Of a stretch of 64,000 nt of DNA, positions 1 to 7,881 are shown one piece after another. The DNA is taken from NCBI GenBank assembly GCA_002839315.1, contig PGXV01000001.1, positions 434,001 through 498,000 of the forward strand, read 5' to 3'. The translations under genes were made by a program, and so were the position numbers. Below the pieces are notes generated by a model, which saw only the letters and a program-made list of their open reading frames with translations, had not been told where the DNA came from and made no database searches. The DNA comes from Spirochaetae bacterium HGW-Spirochaetae-3. GTDB lineage: Bacteria; Spirochaetota; Spirochaetia; Treponematales; UBA12059. The first letter of the stretch is position 1. Each line of letters begins with the position of its first letter.

Positions 1-1137
1 GCCCAGGCCCTGTTCGGCACGCCCGACATACTGCTCCTCGACGAGCCGACGAACGGCCTCGACCTCGACAGTATATCGTGGCTCGAGGACTTCCTCATGG
101 ACTTCCCCAATATCGTCATCGTCGTATCCCATGATAGGCATTTCCTTAACTCCGTCTGTACGCAGATATGCGACATCGACTTCGGGCTTATCCGCCAGTA
201 CCCGGGCAACTACGACTTCTGGTACAAGATATCCAAGATGCTTCAGGCCCAGATGAAGGACGTGAAGAAGCGCCGCGAGGACAAGATCAAGGACCTCAAG
301 GAGTTCATCCAGCGATTCGCGTCGAACGCCGCCAAGAGCCGCCAGGCTACGAGCCGCCGCAAGGTGCTCGACAAGCTGGAGGTCGAGGACCTGCAACCGA
401 CGAGCCGTCGCTTCCCGTGGGTCGGCTTCAAGCCGGAGCGCGATCCCGGCAACAACGTCGTCAGCCTCCGCGGCGTCACCAAGGTCGAGAACGGGGCCAC
501 CGTGCTCAACGCGCTCGACCTCACTATCAACCGCGAGGACAAGATCGCCTTCGTCGGGCGCGAGCACCTTTCCAAGACCGCGCTTTTCCGCATCCTGTCG
601 GGAGAGGACAAGGAGTTCGAAGGCGAATGCGCCTGGGGCCAGACGATGAGCACGTCGTACTTCCCCAAGGAGAACGCCGCCCTCTTCGATTCAGACGACT
701 CCATCGTCGATTGGCTGAAGCGCTATACCTCCAGCGACGACGAAACCTATATTCGCTCGTTCCTCGGCCGCATGCTGTTCTCCGGCGACGAGGCCCTGAA
801 GCCGGTGCGCGTGCTGTCGGGCGGCGAGAAGGTCCGATGCCTCCTGTCGAGGATGATGCTCCAGGCCGCGAACTGCCTCATACTCGACGAACCGACGAAC
901 CATCTCGACCTCGAGTCCATTACCGCCCTCAACAACGGCCTCATGGAGTTCCCCGGCGTCGTCCTCTTCACCAGCCACGACCATGAGTTCGTCAACTCCG
1001 TCGCGAACCGCATCATAGAGATCTGTCCCGGCGGCATCATCGACCGCATGACGAGCTTCGACGAGTACCTGAAGGACGACCAGGTCAAGGCGTTGCGCGA
1101 CCAGTACTACCACGGACACACGATAGCGGAGATATAG
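1..1137 (+). CDS. ABC-F family ATPase, 5'-truncated by window edge
   Basis: The reading frame is open from base 1, so the N-terminal ATPase domain's P-loop and signature lie outside the window. The first visible motif is a Walker B (LLLDEPTNGLDLDS), followed by the H-loop (VSHDRHF), a charged inter-domain linker with an RQATSRRK stretch, and a complete second nucleotide-binding domain: signature LSGGEKVRC, Walker B LILDEPTNHLDLES, H-loop TSHDHEF. There are no membrane segments, as in ribosome-associated ABC-F translation factors or ribosome-protection proteins; the linker and paired domains most resemble the YbiT/YkpA branch. The second P-loop is degenerate (GREHLSKT keeps only the final K-T); I recall similar degeneracy in that branch, but cannot confirm it. 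It probably acts in the cytoplasm at the ribosomal E site. Family call is firm; the exact factor is not. Confidence 0.93.
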   Translation, partial: AQALFGTPDILLLDEPTNGLDLDSISWLEDFLMDFPNIVIVVSHDRHFLNSVCTQICDIDFGLIRQYPGNYDFWYKISKMLQAQMKDVKKRREDKIKDLKEFIQRFASNAAKSRQATSRRKVLDKLEVEDLQPTSRRFPWVGFKPERDPGNNVVSLRGVTKVENGATVLNALDLTINREDKIAFVGREHLSKTALFRILSGEDKEFEGECAWGQTMSTSYFPKENAALFDSDDSIVDWLKRYTSSDDETYIRSFLGRMLFSGDEALKPVRVLSGGEKVRCLLSRMMLQAANCLILDEPTNHLDLESITALNNGLMEFPGVVLFTSHDHEFVNSVANRIIEICPGGIIDRMTSFDEYLKDDQVKALRDQYYHGHTIAEI

Positions 1138-1257
1138 GCAAACGCCGACGCGTAGCGCGGCGTTTGCCTCTCGTAGTTCAAGCGTACTCGCTACGCTCGC
1201 CGCTTAACTACGAGGCTGGAACCAGGGCTTGTTAGAGGCGCGCGGCGCTACGCGCGC
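1138..1257. repeat. Cluster of three intergenic hairpins
   Basis: Directly after the ABC-F stop codon lie three inverted repeats: a perfect 10-bp stem (arms 1138-1147 and 1158-1167), a near-perfect 14-bp stem with one bulged C (arms 1170-1184 and 1201-1214), and a GCGCGCG stem (1238-1244 and 1251-1257). The motif CTACGC or its complement recurs in the loops and arms. None is followed by a T-run, so this is not a classic intrinsic terminator, though the first may still stop transcription or protect the mRNA 3' end. The rest of the gap to 1316 holds nothing I can name. Confidence 0.6.
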
Positions 1258-1316
1258 GCTTCTGGAAAGCTTCATCGTGACACTACGCGCGCGTTTCATG
1301 TAATCGTATGACTGTT

Positions 1317-2066
1317 TTACTCAATGGTGTTCATGTATTTAACCAGAATCGCGTCAATGACTTTCGCTTTGCCAATGCCAAATCCCGGCTCGGAAAAAGA
1401 ATACTCGGTTGTGAAGTAAGTATCGAAAAGTGCGTCGGCCCCATATTCGATTGCCTTCCGTTTTAAACAAAATATTATCTCTTCCTGCGTTGGCTTTGCG
1501 TCGAATATCGTCATCCGGTTTAAAACAAGGTGAACGCTTCCAATTACTATATATTCCTTATCCACTGGAACCGGATCATAGGATAGCTCAATTTCCCTGG
1601 GTAACTCTGCGATGACGACCTTTCCTTTTTCCGAGCTTTTATACTCAGGCATCTCTTCCCTGCAATGGAAAGAAACAGTTTTACCCTTCCTGTCAACAAC
1701 CGAAAACAGCCTATATACCTTCTCCTGCAAAAACATATATGGCAATGGAACGACCCCACTCTTCGTGACAGACGAAATGTAATTATTACCTGAAACAGAA
1801 TAGGATGTCTTATAGTACATCAGACTTAGTATATGCTCGCCCGGTTCGATTTTGATTCTGGCACTCCCAAAATCTACCTTTTCGCCATCGATACTTATTG
1901 TTTTTATCTCCCCAGGAACCTTAATATGCGCGAAATCAGATTGTGATTCCGGCGTCTCCGCGTCTAAAGGAAATACCTCTACTCTCTTGGATGTCGTCGC
2001 GCAGGATGCGAGGAGAGAAATCCCCAATAATGTTCCGATTAATACTACCTTGTCTCTTCCGTTCAT
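1317..2066 (-). CDS. Putative lipoprotein of unknown function
   Basis: 249 residues. The N-terminus is a lipoprotein signal: a short charged start, a hydrophobic stretch, then LLASC as lipobox (Cys at about residue 22), so it is probably anchored to the inner or outer membrane. After a short polar linker come beta-rich segments that include a PEGA-like stretch (IDGEKV... IKIEPGEHIL) and a C-terminal alpha/beta segment. I do not recognise a catalytic motif. The start is supported by GGAG about 9 bases upstream. Base composition is clearly more AT-rich than the flanking genes, which suggests recent transfer or relaxed selection. Transcribed convergently to the ABC-F gene; no partner is evident. 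Confidence 0.75.
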   Translation of the reverse strand: MNGRDKVVLIGTLLGISLLASCATTSKRVEVFPLDAETPESQSDFAHIKVPGEIKTISIDGEKVDFGSARIKIEPGEHILSLMYYKTSYSVSGNNYISSVTKSGVVPLPYMFLQEKVYRLFSVVDRKGKTVSFHCREEMPEYKSSEKGKVVIAELPREIELSYDPVPVDKEYIVIGSVHLVLNRMTIFDAKPTQEEIIFCLKRKAIEYGADALFDTYFTTEYSFSEPGFGIGKAKVIDAILVKYMNTIE

Positions 2067-2177
2067 GATTTTTCTCCAATCTTATTTCAATTTATATTAT
2101 ATTATATTTTTTTCTTGGACGACTACAGCGCGTAACGCCTCGCTTCGCAAGCATTATTTCTTTTTCCGGAGGGCATC

Positions 2178-3323
2178 ATGATCAAGCGATGGGTAAAGGT
2201 CCTTGTCAGCGTTATAGTCGGCCTCGCCGCGGGGTCGGCGGCCTTCGTCGGGTGGGTGGCGTCGATTTTCATGGGGCGGGCGGGCTTCTATTCGGTCGCG
2301 ATAGCGGCGGCGTACGCGGCGCTGCTGACGGCGTTGGTAGCGTGGACCGGTTCCAGGCGCAAGATCATGGTCGCGGGCCTGTGCGCGCTCCTCGTCGCGG
2401 GACTGGCTATGGGGATCCGTATCGGGTACGACGGGTATATCGCCTCCATCCCCGTCGTCGAGGAGAGCCGGATACGGCTGAACGAGTACCGACCGTTCGC
2501 GGAGGGCTCCAAGGTAGCCAGGCTGGACGGCCAGGCGTCGCTACACCTGAGCGAAGGGCTACCCAGGATAGACGGAGCCACGGCGCTCTATCCGCTCTAC
2601 GCCTCGTTCGTCGCGGCCACGTATCCTGAGGGCGACTACGACCCTGAGAGCGGCTCCGTACTATGCACCACGACGGGCAACGCGTATAAGAACCTGATAA
2701 ACGGAGACGTAGACGTCATCTTCTGCGCCGAGCCGTCCGCTGAACAGATACGCGCAGTCGCCGAAAAGGGCGCCGCGTTCGACATGACGCCCATAGGCAA
2801 GGAAGCCTTCGTCTTCTTCGTCAACGACAAGAATCCCATAACCGGCCTGAGCTCCGAGCAGGTACGCGGCATCTATTCCGGCTGTATCACCGACTGGTCC
2901 GATCTCGGTGGTAAACCCGGCGCCATCAAGGTATTCCAGCGGCCGAAGAACAGCGGCAGCCAGACCATACTCGAGAAGATCATGTCCGGCTACGAACTGA
3001 TGGAACCGCTACGCGAAGAGGTGATAGACGGCATGGGCGGCATCATCGAACAGACCGCCGACTACAAGAATTATAAGAACGCCATAGGCTACTCGTTCCT
3101 GTACTACTCCACGCGGATGGCGGGCAACGGCCTGATACGGCTACTGGCGATAGACGGCGCGTATCCCTCGGGAGAGTCCATCCGGGACGGCAGCTACCCC
3201 TTCACGTCCAGCTTCTACGCCATAACGCTCGGTTCTTCGACCCAAGAGACGAAGAAGCTTATAACATGGATACTGTCTGCCGAGGGACGGACTCTGGTCG
3301 AACGGACCGGATATCAGCCTTGA
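2178..3323 (+). CDS. PstS-like substrate-binding protein with N-terminal membrane anchor
   Basis: 381 residues. The first ~90 residues hold three hydrophobic segments, so the protein is fixed in the inner membrane instead of carrying a cleavable signal. The rest is a type-II periplasmic-binding fold of the phosphate-binding kind: PRIDGATALYPLY near residue 130 (the ligand loop seen as GSTA-type in PstS), a DVIFCAEPS segment, EAFVFFVN, and the characteristic IYSGCITDWSDLGG and PKNSGSQTILEKIM blocks. No PstCAB genes are adjacent, so it may be a phosphate or oxyanion sensor or an orphan binding protein. A strong GGAGG site lies 7 bases before the ATG. Substrate is inference. Confidence 0.82.
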   Translation: MIKRWVKVLVSVIVGLAAGSAAFVGWVASIFMGRAGFYSVAIAAAYAALLTALVAWTGSRRKIMVAGLCALLVAGLAMGIRIGYDGYIASIPVVEESRIRLNEYRPFAEGSKVARLDGQASLHLSEGLPRIDGATALYPLYASFVAATYPEGDYDPESGSVLCTTTGNAYKNLINGDVDVIFCAEPSAEQIRAVAEKGAAFDMTPIGKEAFVFFVNDKNPITGLSSEQVRGIYSGCITDWSDLGGKPGAIKVFQRPKNSGSQTILEKIMSGYELMEPLREEVIDGMGGIIEQTADYKNYKNAIGYSFLYYSTRMAGNGLIRLLAIDGAYPSGESIRDGSYPFTSSFYAITLGSSTQETKKLITWILSAEGRTLVERTGYQP

Positions 3324-3350
3324 GTCAACGGGAAAGGACGGCCGATCGCC

Positions 3351-3887
3351 ATGATTGAGATAGAGAATCGCCGGAGCATCAGGAAATACCAGGCCACGAG
3401 CGTGGATGACGTTATCATCACGCAGTTGTTGGAAAGCGCCAGGCTCGCGCCGTCCGGAGACAACACCCAGCCCTGGCATTACATCGTCATAGACGATAAG
3501 ACCATGATAGACAGGGTCGCGCTCGTCGCCCACGATCAAAAATGGATACGTTCGGCTCCCGTCCTGATCGCGTGCGTCGCCGATATACGCGCGAGGATCA
3601 AGGACGACGCTGAGCTCAAGCTGGACGACGACACGGGGCTGTTCGAGCTCAAGCAGATCATTCGGGATACCGCTATTTCCATAGAGCACATCGTCCTTGA
3701 AGCGGTCCACCGAGGCTTGGGCACGTGCTGGATATCCTGGTTCAAGCAGGATGAGATCCGCGCGGTACTGGGAGTACCTGAAGACAAGTTCGTCGTTACG
3801 ATACTGTCGCTCGGATATCCCGACGAGGCCCCTAAAAGCCGCCCGAGGAAAGATTTGGCGGCCATCTACCACAAGAACGCCTGGTAG
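3351..3887 (+). CDS. Nitroreductase family protein
   Basis: 178 residues, typical for the small FMN-dependent nitroreductases. The N-terminal RRSIRKYQ phosphate-contact motif and the APSGDNTQPWHYIVI segment are diagnostic of the fold. The C-terminal part carries the GLGTCWISWF and LGYPDE blocks found in most members. It most likely forms a cytoplasmic homodimer binding FMN and reduces nitro-, quinone- or enone-type substrates with NAD(P)H. It begins 27 bases after the preceding gene and may be co-transcribed with it. The purine-rich stretch upstream (AAAGGA) is rather far from the ATG. Physiological substrate cannot be read from sequence. Confidence 0.9.
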   Translation: MIEIENRRSIRKYQATSVDDVIITQLLESARLAPSGDNTQPWHYIVIDDKTMIDRVALVAHDQKWIRSAPVLIACVADIRARIKDDAELKLDDDTGLFELKQIIRDTAISIEHIVLEAVHRGLGTCWISWFKQDEIRAVLGVPEDKFVVTILSLGYPDEAPKSRPRKDLAAIYHKNAW

Positions 3888-3904
3888 TCGCCGTTAGGGC
3901 TTCG

Positions 3905-3933
3905 TTGACGCATTGTGGATGATTCGATAGCTT
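3905..3933 (+). promoter_or_regulatory. Sigma-70-like promoter before the DUF1707 gene
   Basis: TTGACG (3905-3910), a 17-base spacer and TAGCTT (3928-3933). The same -10 variant, TAGCTT, is seen at the leu operon promoter. It would give a leader of about 55-60 bases ending in the GGAGGA site before 3998. Confidence 0.5.
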
Positions 3934-3997
3934 GTATCGAGCCATGCCCGGATAAGCGAGTGACGTTCTTTCTACGCGACTTCCTACGGAGGAAACG

Positions 3998-4597
3998 ATG
4001 GACGGTATCATACCGCGCGACGATGGGGTCGGATTACCCGCGTTGCGCGACGGCGCCATCGAGGCGCTGACGAACGCGTACGCCGGCGACGCCATTTCGC
4101 TCGACGAATACGAGAAAAGGGTCGGCGCGGTGCAGATAGCCGAGTCGCGGGGCGACGTCGAGGCGTGCCTCGCCGGCGTCGAGTCATTCAGGGATACCAC
4201 GCCGCCATACGTACAGGCCGCGAGCGATAGCGAGTCTATACGCTGTAACCGATCAAGCATGTCGGTCCGCGACTCTACCTTGCTAACGAAGCGCCTGGAC
4301 GTCGAGATCGACGGCGGAGCGCTGAGCCTGGACTACAGGAATATCGCGCTACCGGCCGGTATCTACGAAGTACATATCGTCGCGCGCGGCGGGTATTGCA
4401 GGATACGCGTACCGGACGGCGCGCGTATAGAGAACCGTATCAGGATGGACGCCTCGAGCGTCTCGGCGCCCTGGGAAAGCGGGAACGGTAACGATCATCG
4501 GATTGTCATCCGCCTATCGGGCGACGTGTCGCGTTCGCACGTCCATATTAGTCGGCCGGTCCATTGGAAGCGATTCTTTTCCCGACTTATACGATAG
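3998..4597 (+). CDS. DUF1707 (SHOCT-like) domain protein
   Basis: 199 residues. Residues ~10-60 match the DUF1707 helical module: LRDGAIEALTNAYAGDAISL followed by DEYEKRV and a second helix ending in a GDVEACLAGV segment, equivalent to the 'A..G.LsldEfdeRl..a..A.t..eL..Ll.DLp' pattern of that family. The C-terminal half is a beta-strand-rich region resembling the cell-wall-stress LiaF/DUF2154 C-terminus (repeated strands ending in IVIRLSGDVSRSHVHI). No membrane segment or signal is visible, so it is cytoplasmic as read. GGAGGAAACG precedes the ATG. Its role is unknown; similar proteins sit near envelope-stress systems. Confidence 0.75.
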   Translation: MDGIIPRDDGVGLPALRDGAIEALTNAYAGDAISLDEYEKRVGAVQIAESRGDVEACLAGVESFRDTTPPYVQAASDSESIRCNRSSMSVRDSTLLTKRLDVEIDGGALSLDYRNIALPAGIYEVHIVARGGYCRIRVPDGARIENRIRMDASSVSAPWESGNGNDHRIVIRLSGDVSRSHVHISRPVHWKRFFSRLIR

Positions 4598-4610
4598 CAA
4601 GGAGCTCCTC

Positions 4611-5318
4611 ATGAAACGCTTTATCATAGAAGACGGATTCTGGGATATCTTCCCTGACGCCAGGATCGGCATCGTCGTGTGCAATAATATAGACAATTCT
4701 ATAAAGGACGCCTCGATATACGAGGCGTTACTCAGGAAAAGCGAGCTCGAGGCCAGGAAATACATAGCGCTCGAGCCGTTCAGCGACAACGACGTCGTCA
4801 AGTCGTGGCGCGGGGCCTATCAGCGGTTCAAGACGAAGAAAGGGGCGCGTTCGTCCATAGAAGCGCTGCTTAATAGGGTAAAGAAAGAGAATCCCCTGCC
4901 TACGATCAACCCGCTGGTCGATATATACAACGCTATCTCGCTGACCTATGGCCTGCCGTGCGGCGGCGAGGACATAGATACGTTCGTAGGCGATGTACGC
5001 CTGACTCAGGCGCGCGGAGACGAGGACTTCGTGACGCTCGGGACCGACGAGAACGCGCCTCCGTACGAGGGCGAGATCGTCTACAAGGACGATGCCGGCG
5101 CTATATGCAGGTGCTGGAACTGGCGCGAGTCGGTACGGACCATGCTGACGGAGAAGACTACGAACGCCTTCATGTGCCTTGAATCGATAGACGGCTCGAA
5201 CCTGCCGACGCTGGAGTCTGCTCTGGCTGAACTGGCGCGCTTGATACGTGGGCGCCTGTCCGGTACCTGCTCGACGCACGTCCTCGATAGAGCCCACGCC
5301 TCGCTCGTTATTCAGTAG
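4611..5318 (+). CDS. B3/B4 tRNA-binding domain protein
   Basis: 235 residues. The whole protein resembles the free-standing B3/B4 domain found in the beta subunit of phenylalanyl-tRNA synthetase: the LEARKYIALEPFSDNDVVKSW segment is followed by WRGAYQRFKTKK, then NPLPTINPLVDIYNAISL and the GEDIDTF block. I chose the ATG at 4611 because AAGGAG lies just upstream; a longer frame from 4503 would run back through the preceding gene. Such proteins are thought to bind or edit mischarged tRNA or an amino-acid-like ligand, but function is unproven. It starts 13 bases after the DUF1707 gene and ends just before the next one, so these form a probable operon. Confidence 0.85.
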   Translation: MKRFIIEDGFWDIFPDARIGIVVCNNIDNSIKDASIYEALLRKSELEARKYIALEPFSDNDVVKSWRGAYQRFKTKKGARSSIEALLNRVKKENPLPTINPLVDIYNAISLTYGLPCGGEDIDTFVGDVRLTQARGDEDFVTLGTDENAPPYEGEIVYKDDAGAICRCWNWRESVRTMLTEKTTNAFMCLESIDGSNLPTLESALAELARLIRGRLSGTCSTHVLDRAHASLVIQ

Positions 5319-5333
5319 GACGTGAGGCAACCT

Positions 5334-6071
5334 ATGATCGAATACCGCGTACTGACTTTACGAGGCCAATCGTCCGCCGGCCCCGCCGTCGTGCATCCCG
5401 TCGTATTCTTCGACGGCGCCGATGTCGTCCTGTGCGACGCGGGCTTCCCCGGCCAGGTCGAGCAGATAGACGCCGAGCTGAAGAAGCACGGGCTGTCCGT
5501 CGGCGGGCTCACCAAGATCGTCATAACCCATCATGATCACGACCACATGGGCTCGCTACGGGCCCTCAAGGAAACCAACCCCGGCATAGAGATCGTGGCC
5601 GACGAACGGGAAGCGGACTTTATAGAAGGCGCCAAGACTTCCCTACGATTAGTACAGGCCCGGGCGCTGAACGCCTCCTTGACCGGGGCGGACCTTGGCT
5701 TCGGTCAGTGGTTCTGCTCGTACCTGGAGACCATCCAGCCATGCGCCGTCGACAGAAGGCTCGGGCCCGAAGACCGCTCCGTCATCGACGGCCTGGAGGT
5801 CGTGCCGACGCCCGGCCACATGCCCGGCCACGTATCGCTATACCTACGCGACGCCGCTTTGCTGGTATCCGGAGACGCCCTGGCGGCCCAGGACGGCAGG
5901 CTCATGATGGCCAATCCCAAATTCACGCTGGACATGGCCGAGGCCGTCCGCTCAGTCGAGCGTCTGGCCGCCATGCGCATCGACACCGTCGTCTGCTACC
6001 ACGGAGGCGTCGTTAGCGGCGATATACGACGTATGCTGGATGTACTGCTAGGAATGCACGGATCTGCATGA
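5334..6071 (+). CDS. Metallo-beta-lactamase-fold hydrolase
   Basis: About 245 residues. The metal-binding block is ITHHDHDHMGSL, where the canonical HxHxDH appears as H-x-D-x-D-H, a variant I associate with YflN-like members of the superfamily. Further ligands are supplied by TPGHMPGHVSLY (His), SGDAL (Asp) and CYHGGVV (His). This is a cytoplasmic binuclear metal hydrolase of unassigned substrate, possibly a thioester, lactone or phosphodiester. I prefer the ATG at 5334 because GTGAGG sits 6 bases before it; an in-frame GTG at 5322 is the alternative. It follows the B3/B4 gene directly and is probably in the same operon. Confidence 0.88.
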   Translation: MIEYRVLTLRGQSSAGPAVVHPVVFFDGADVVLCDAGFPGQVEQIDAELKKHGLSVGGLTKIVITHHDHDHMGSLRALKETNPGIEIVADEREADFIEGAKTSLRLVQARALNASLTGADLGFGQWFCSYLETIQPCAVDRRLGPEDRSVIDGLEVVPTPGHMPGHVSLYLRDAALLVSGDALAAQDGRLMMANPKFTLDMAEAVRSVERLAAMRIDTVVCYHGGVVSGDIRRMLDVLLGMHGSA

Positions 6072-6232
6072 TATCGAATATATTGCCTTATCCCGCTCGT
6101 ATGTTTATTGCATTATATCTCGATCTGGCATACTATATTGGAGATCTTTCAAGCGACTAATTCCCATATCTATTAAATACTTTGGACTCTTTTTTTGTAA
6201 AGCGCTGGATTATTCCATATATCGGGGGCACC

Positions 6233-6604
6233 ATGGGCAACGAAGAAACCAGATTGTTGAAAGAGCTCATCCTGAAGGAAGAGCGACTGCTCGAGAATTC
6301 CATTCGGAACGACGCCGACAAGATAGCTGAATTGATACATGCCGATTGCGTAGAGTTCTCAGCGTCCGGGAAACAGAACAAGTATCGCCCAGGCGAGTCT
6401 TTCGGTAACATCGACGGGATACTGTACATAGACAGCAATTCGGTGCGCATGGTCGATCTAGCGGATGATTGCAGGCTGCTATTATACGTCGGCACCAAAG
6501 TCACAGAAAATACCAGGTTAAAATCGAACCGTAGCTCGATATGGAAGAAGTCGGACGGCGACTGGAAGATGATATTCCATCAGGGTACGAATAGTACCGA
6601 ATAA
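6233..6604 (+). CDS. DUF4440 / NTF2-like protein
   Basis: About 123 residues with the SnoaL/NTF2-like cone fold: an N-terminal helix pair (LKELILKEERLLENSIRND) and then DKIAELIHADCVEFSASGK, the pattern of DUF4440. Strands follow, with a C-terminal WKKSDGDWKMIFHQGT block typical of the family. Such proteins bind small hydrophobic ligands or act as steroid-isomerase-like enzymes; some are immunity or calcium/calmodulin-kinase association-type modules. The ATG at 6233 has GGGGG upstream; an in-frame ATG at 6182 lacks one. The surrounding DNA is AT-richer than average. Function unknown. Confidence 0.8.
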   Translation: MGNEETRLLKELILKEERLLENSIRNDADKIAELIHADCVEFSASGKQNKYRPGESFGNIDGILYIDSNSVRMVDLADDCRLLLYVGTKVTENTRLKSNRSSIWKKSDGDWKMIFHQGTNSTE

Positions 6605-6727
6605 GGCGACTACTCGGATCCATTATTTTTCATTGCGCCTATCATCCCCTAGTGCTACTATTACATAATACCGTGGCGGTTCCTGCCCGGGCCTGCAGCG
6701 GCAAGCAGTTCCCAAAAGGAGATTATC

Positions 6728-7852
6728 ATGGCGGTCATCACCGATCCTGCGGATGCCATTCCAAAAGAAATAATCTCATTCCTGGAAAAAATCGATAGCC
6801 TCAAGCCGGGAAAACTGTGGGCGGAGAAGGCGGCGAGCCTCGTAGAAAAGATCCCCGCCGCCCTTTTCGGCGATTTCCTGGATTCGCTTGACCTTGGGAC
6901 GCCGCTCGCCTCGGGAATAATCCCCATGCGCCTTATCGATCCGAAATCGGCTACAAGCATCGGGACCAAAGCCGCGAAGGGCGGCAGCGCGACGCGACCG
7001 ACCCTGACGACGCTTCATAGCGCAATATTAAAAGAGAAGATAGGCCGTGACGAGCTGGACGAGCTACTAGAACGCCTGCGTCGCTGCCTATGTTGCTGCC
7101 ACTGCTGGCCCTGCCGGCAATGGCCCTTCTGCAAGTTCTGCCGACGCTGTTCCGTATGGGTGAGCACGCCTGCCGTCGGGGGGCTGGCGAACCATATACA
7201 CTTCACGGACGCAACGGCGACCCTGGTCAACCGCCGGGCGGATGTTACCTGCGGAGGAGTCGCCGTAGGTCCCTGGGCGCCGAAAACATGGGACGCGTCG
7301 ACCTCTATCGCCGACGCGCCGACGGGATACGCTAAAGCGGCGCACAAGCATGATGCAGACTACGCGCCCTTTAGCGGCTCGGATCAGTACTCCGCGATTG
7401 ACCACGACCACAATGACGACTACGCTCCTCTAACCGACTCGGATCAGTACTCTGCGATGGACCACGACCACGATGACGCCTACGCGCCCCTAAGCGGCTC
7501 GGATAATTATGCGGCGGCCTCGCACGTACACAAGAAGACCCAGGCAGGGAGACTGGAAACGCCGGCGAGCGTCGGCGGCGGGACCGTGATCATCGACCTG
7601 ACCAACATGATCGGGGCTATTCCCGCCAATATCAAGGTAAGCGCAACCGCGTTCGGCAAGAAAATCGTGGCTCCGATAACGCACTTCCCGATGTACGTGA
7701 CCGAATGCGTAATTGGTGGAGACGCTACCTTGGCGACGGTAACGCTTACGATCCAGCATGCGGACGGTACGGCCTATAATCCAGCATCCATTACGGACTG
7801 GGGTGGCAACGCCAAGATGATCCTGTCCTACGTAGCGACGGAGAATCAATAA
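6728..7852 (+). CDS. Tail-fibre-like protein with Cys cluster and HxH repeats
   Basis: 374 residues, no signal peptide or membrane segment. An N-terminal helical region (1-118) is followed by nine cysteines within 22 residues (120-141), rich in Trp, Phe and Arg. Residues ~205-270 hold three 20-residue repeats with DYAP-x2-SD-x-Y and DHDH cores. A beta-rich tail (to 374) follows, suggesting a receptor-tip-like domain. HxH repeats of this sort occur in trimeric phage tail fibres, where the histidines coordinate a metal ion; this is family knowledge, not shown here. No phage structural gene is near. A strong AAAAGGAG site precedes the ATG. It could be a domesticated fibre, a substrate of a contractile injection system encoded elsewhere, or an adhesin. 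Confidence 0.7.
   Translation: MAVITDPADAIPKEIISFLEKIDSLKPGKLWAEKAASLVEKIPAALFGDFLDSLDLGTPLASGIIPMRLIDPKSATSIGTKAAKGGSATRPTLTTLHSAILKEKIGRDELDELLERLRRCLCCCHCWPCRQWPFCKFCRRCSVWVSTPAVGGLANHIHFTDATATLVNRRADVTCGGVAVGPWAPKTWDASTSIADAPTGYAKAAHKHDADYAPFSGSDQYSAIDHDHNDDYAPLTDSDQYSAMDHDHDDAYAPLSGSDNYAAASHVHKKTQAGRLETPASVGGGTVIIDLTNMIGAIPANIKVSATAFGKKIVAPITHFPMYVTECVIGGDATLATVTLTIQHADGTAYNPASITDWGGNAKMILSYVATENQ
7358..7537 (+). repeat. Three 60-bp in-frame repeats in the fibre-like gene
   Basis: Units at 7358-7417, 7418-7477 and 7478-7537 encode the three HDH repeats. The first two are close in DNA sequence (shared CTCGGATCAGTACTC and GACCACGACCAC blocks), and the third has diverged. The 60-bp period keeps the frame, so unit gain or loss would only lengthen or shorten the shaft. 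Confidence 0.85.
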
Positions 7853-7881
7853 GCCCGTATCCCCAAGCTAAAAAGCCGGAT

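Noticed and set aside
168-986. Arg/Pro-rich frame in the ABC-F region
   Set aside because: Shadow of the ABC-F gene in another frame; composition is typical of GC-rich shifted frames and no motif appears.
1138-1167. Intrinsic terminator after the ABC-F gene
   Set aside because: A good stem but no T-run; listed as a hairpin only.
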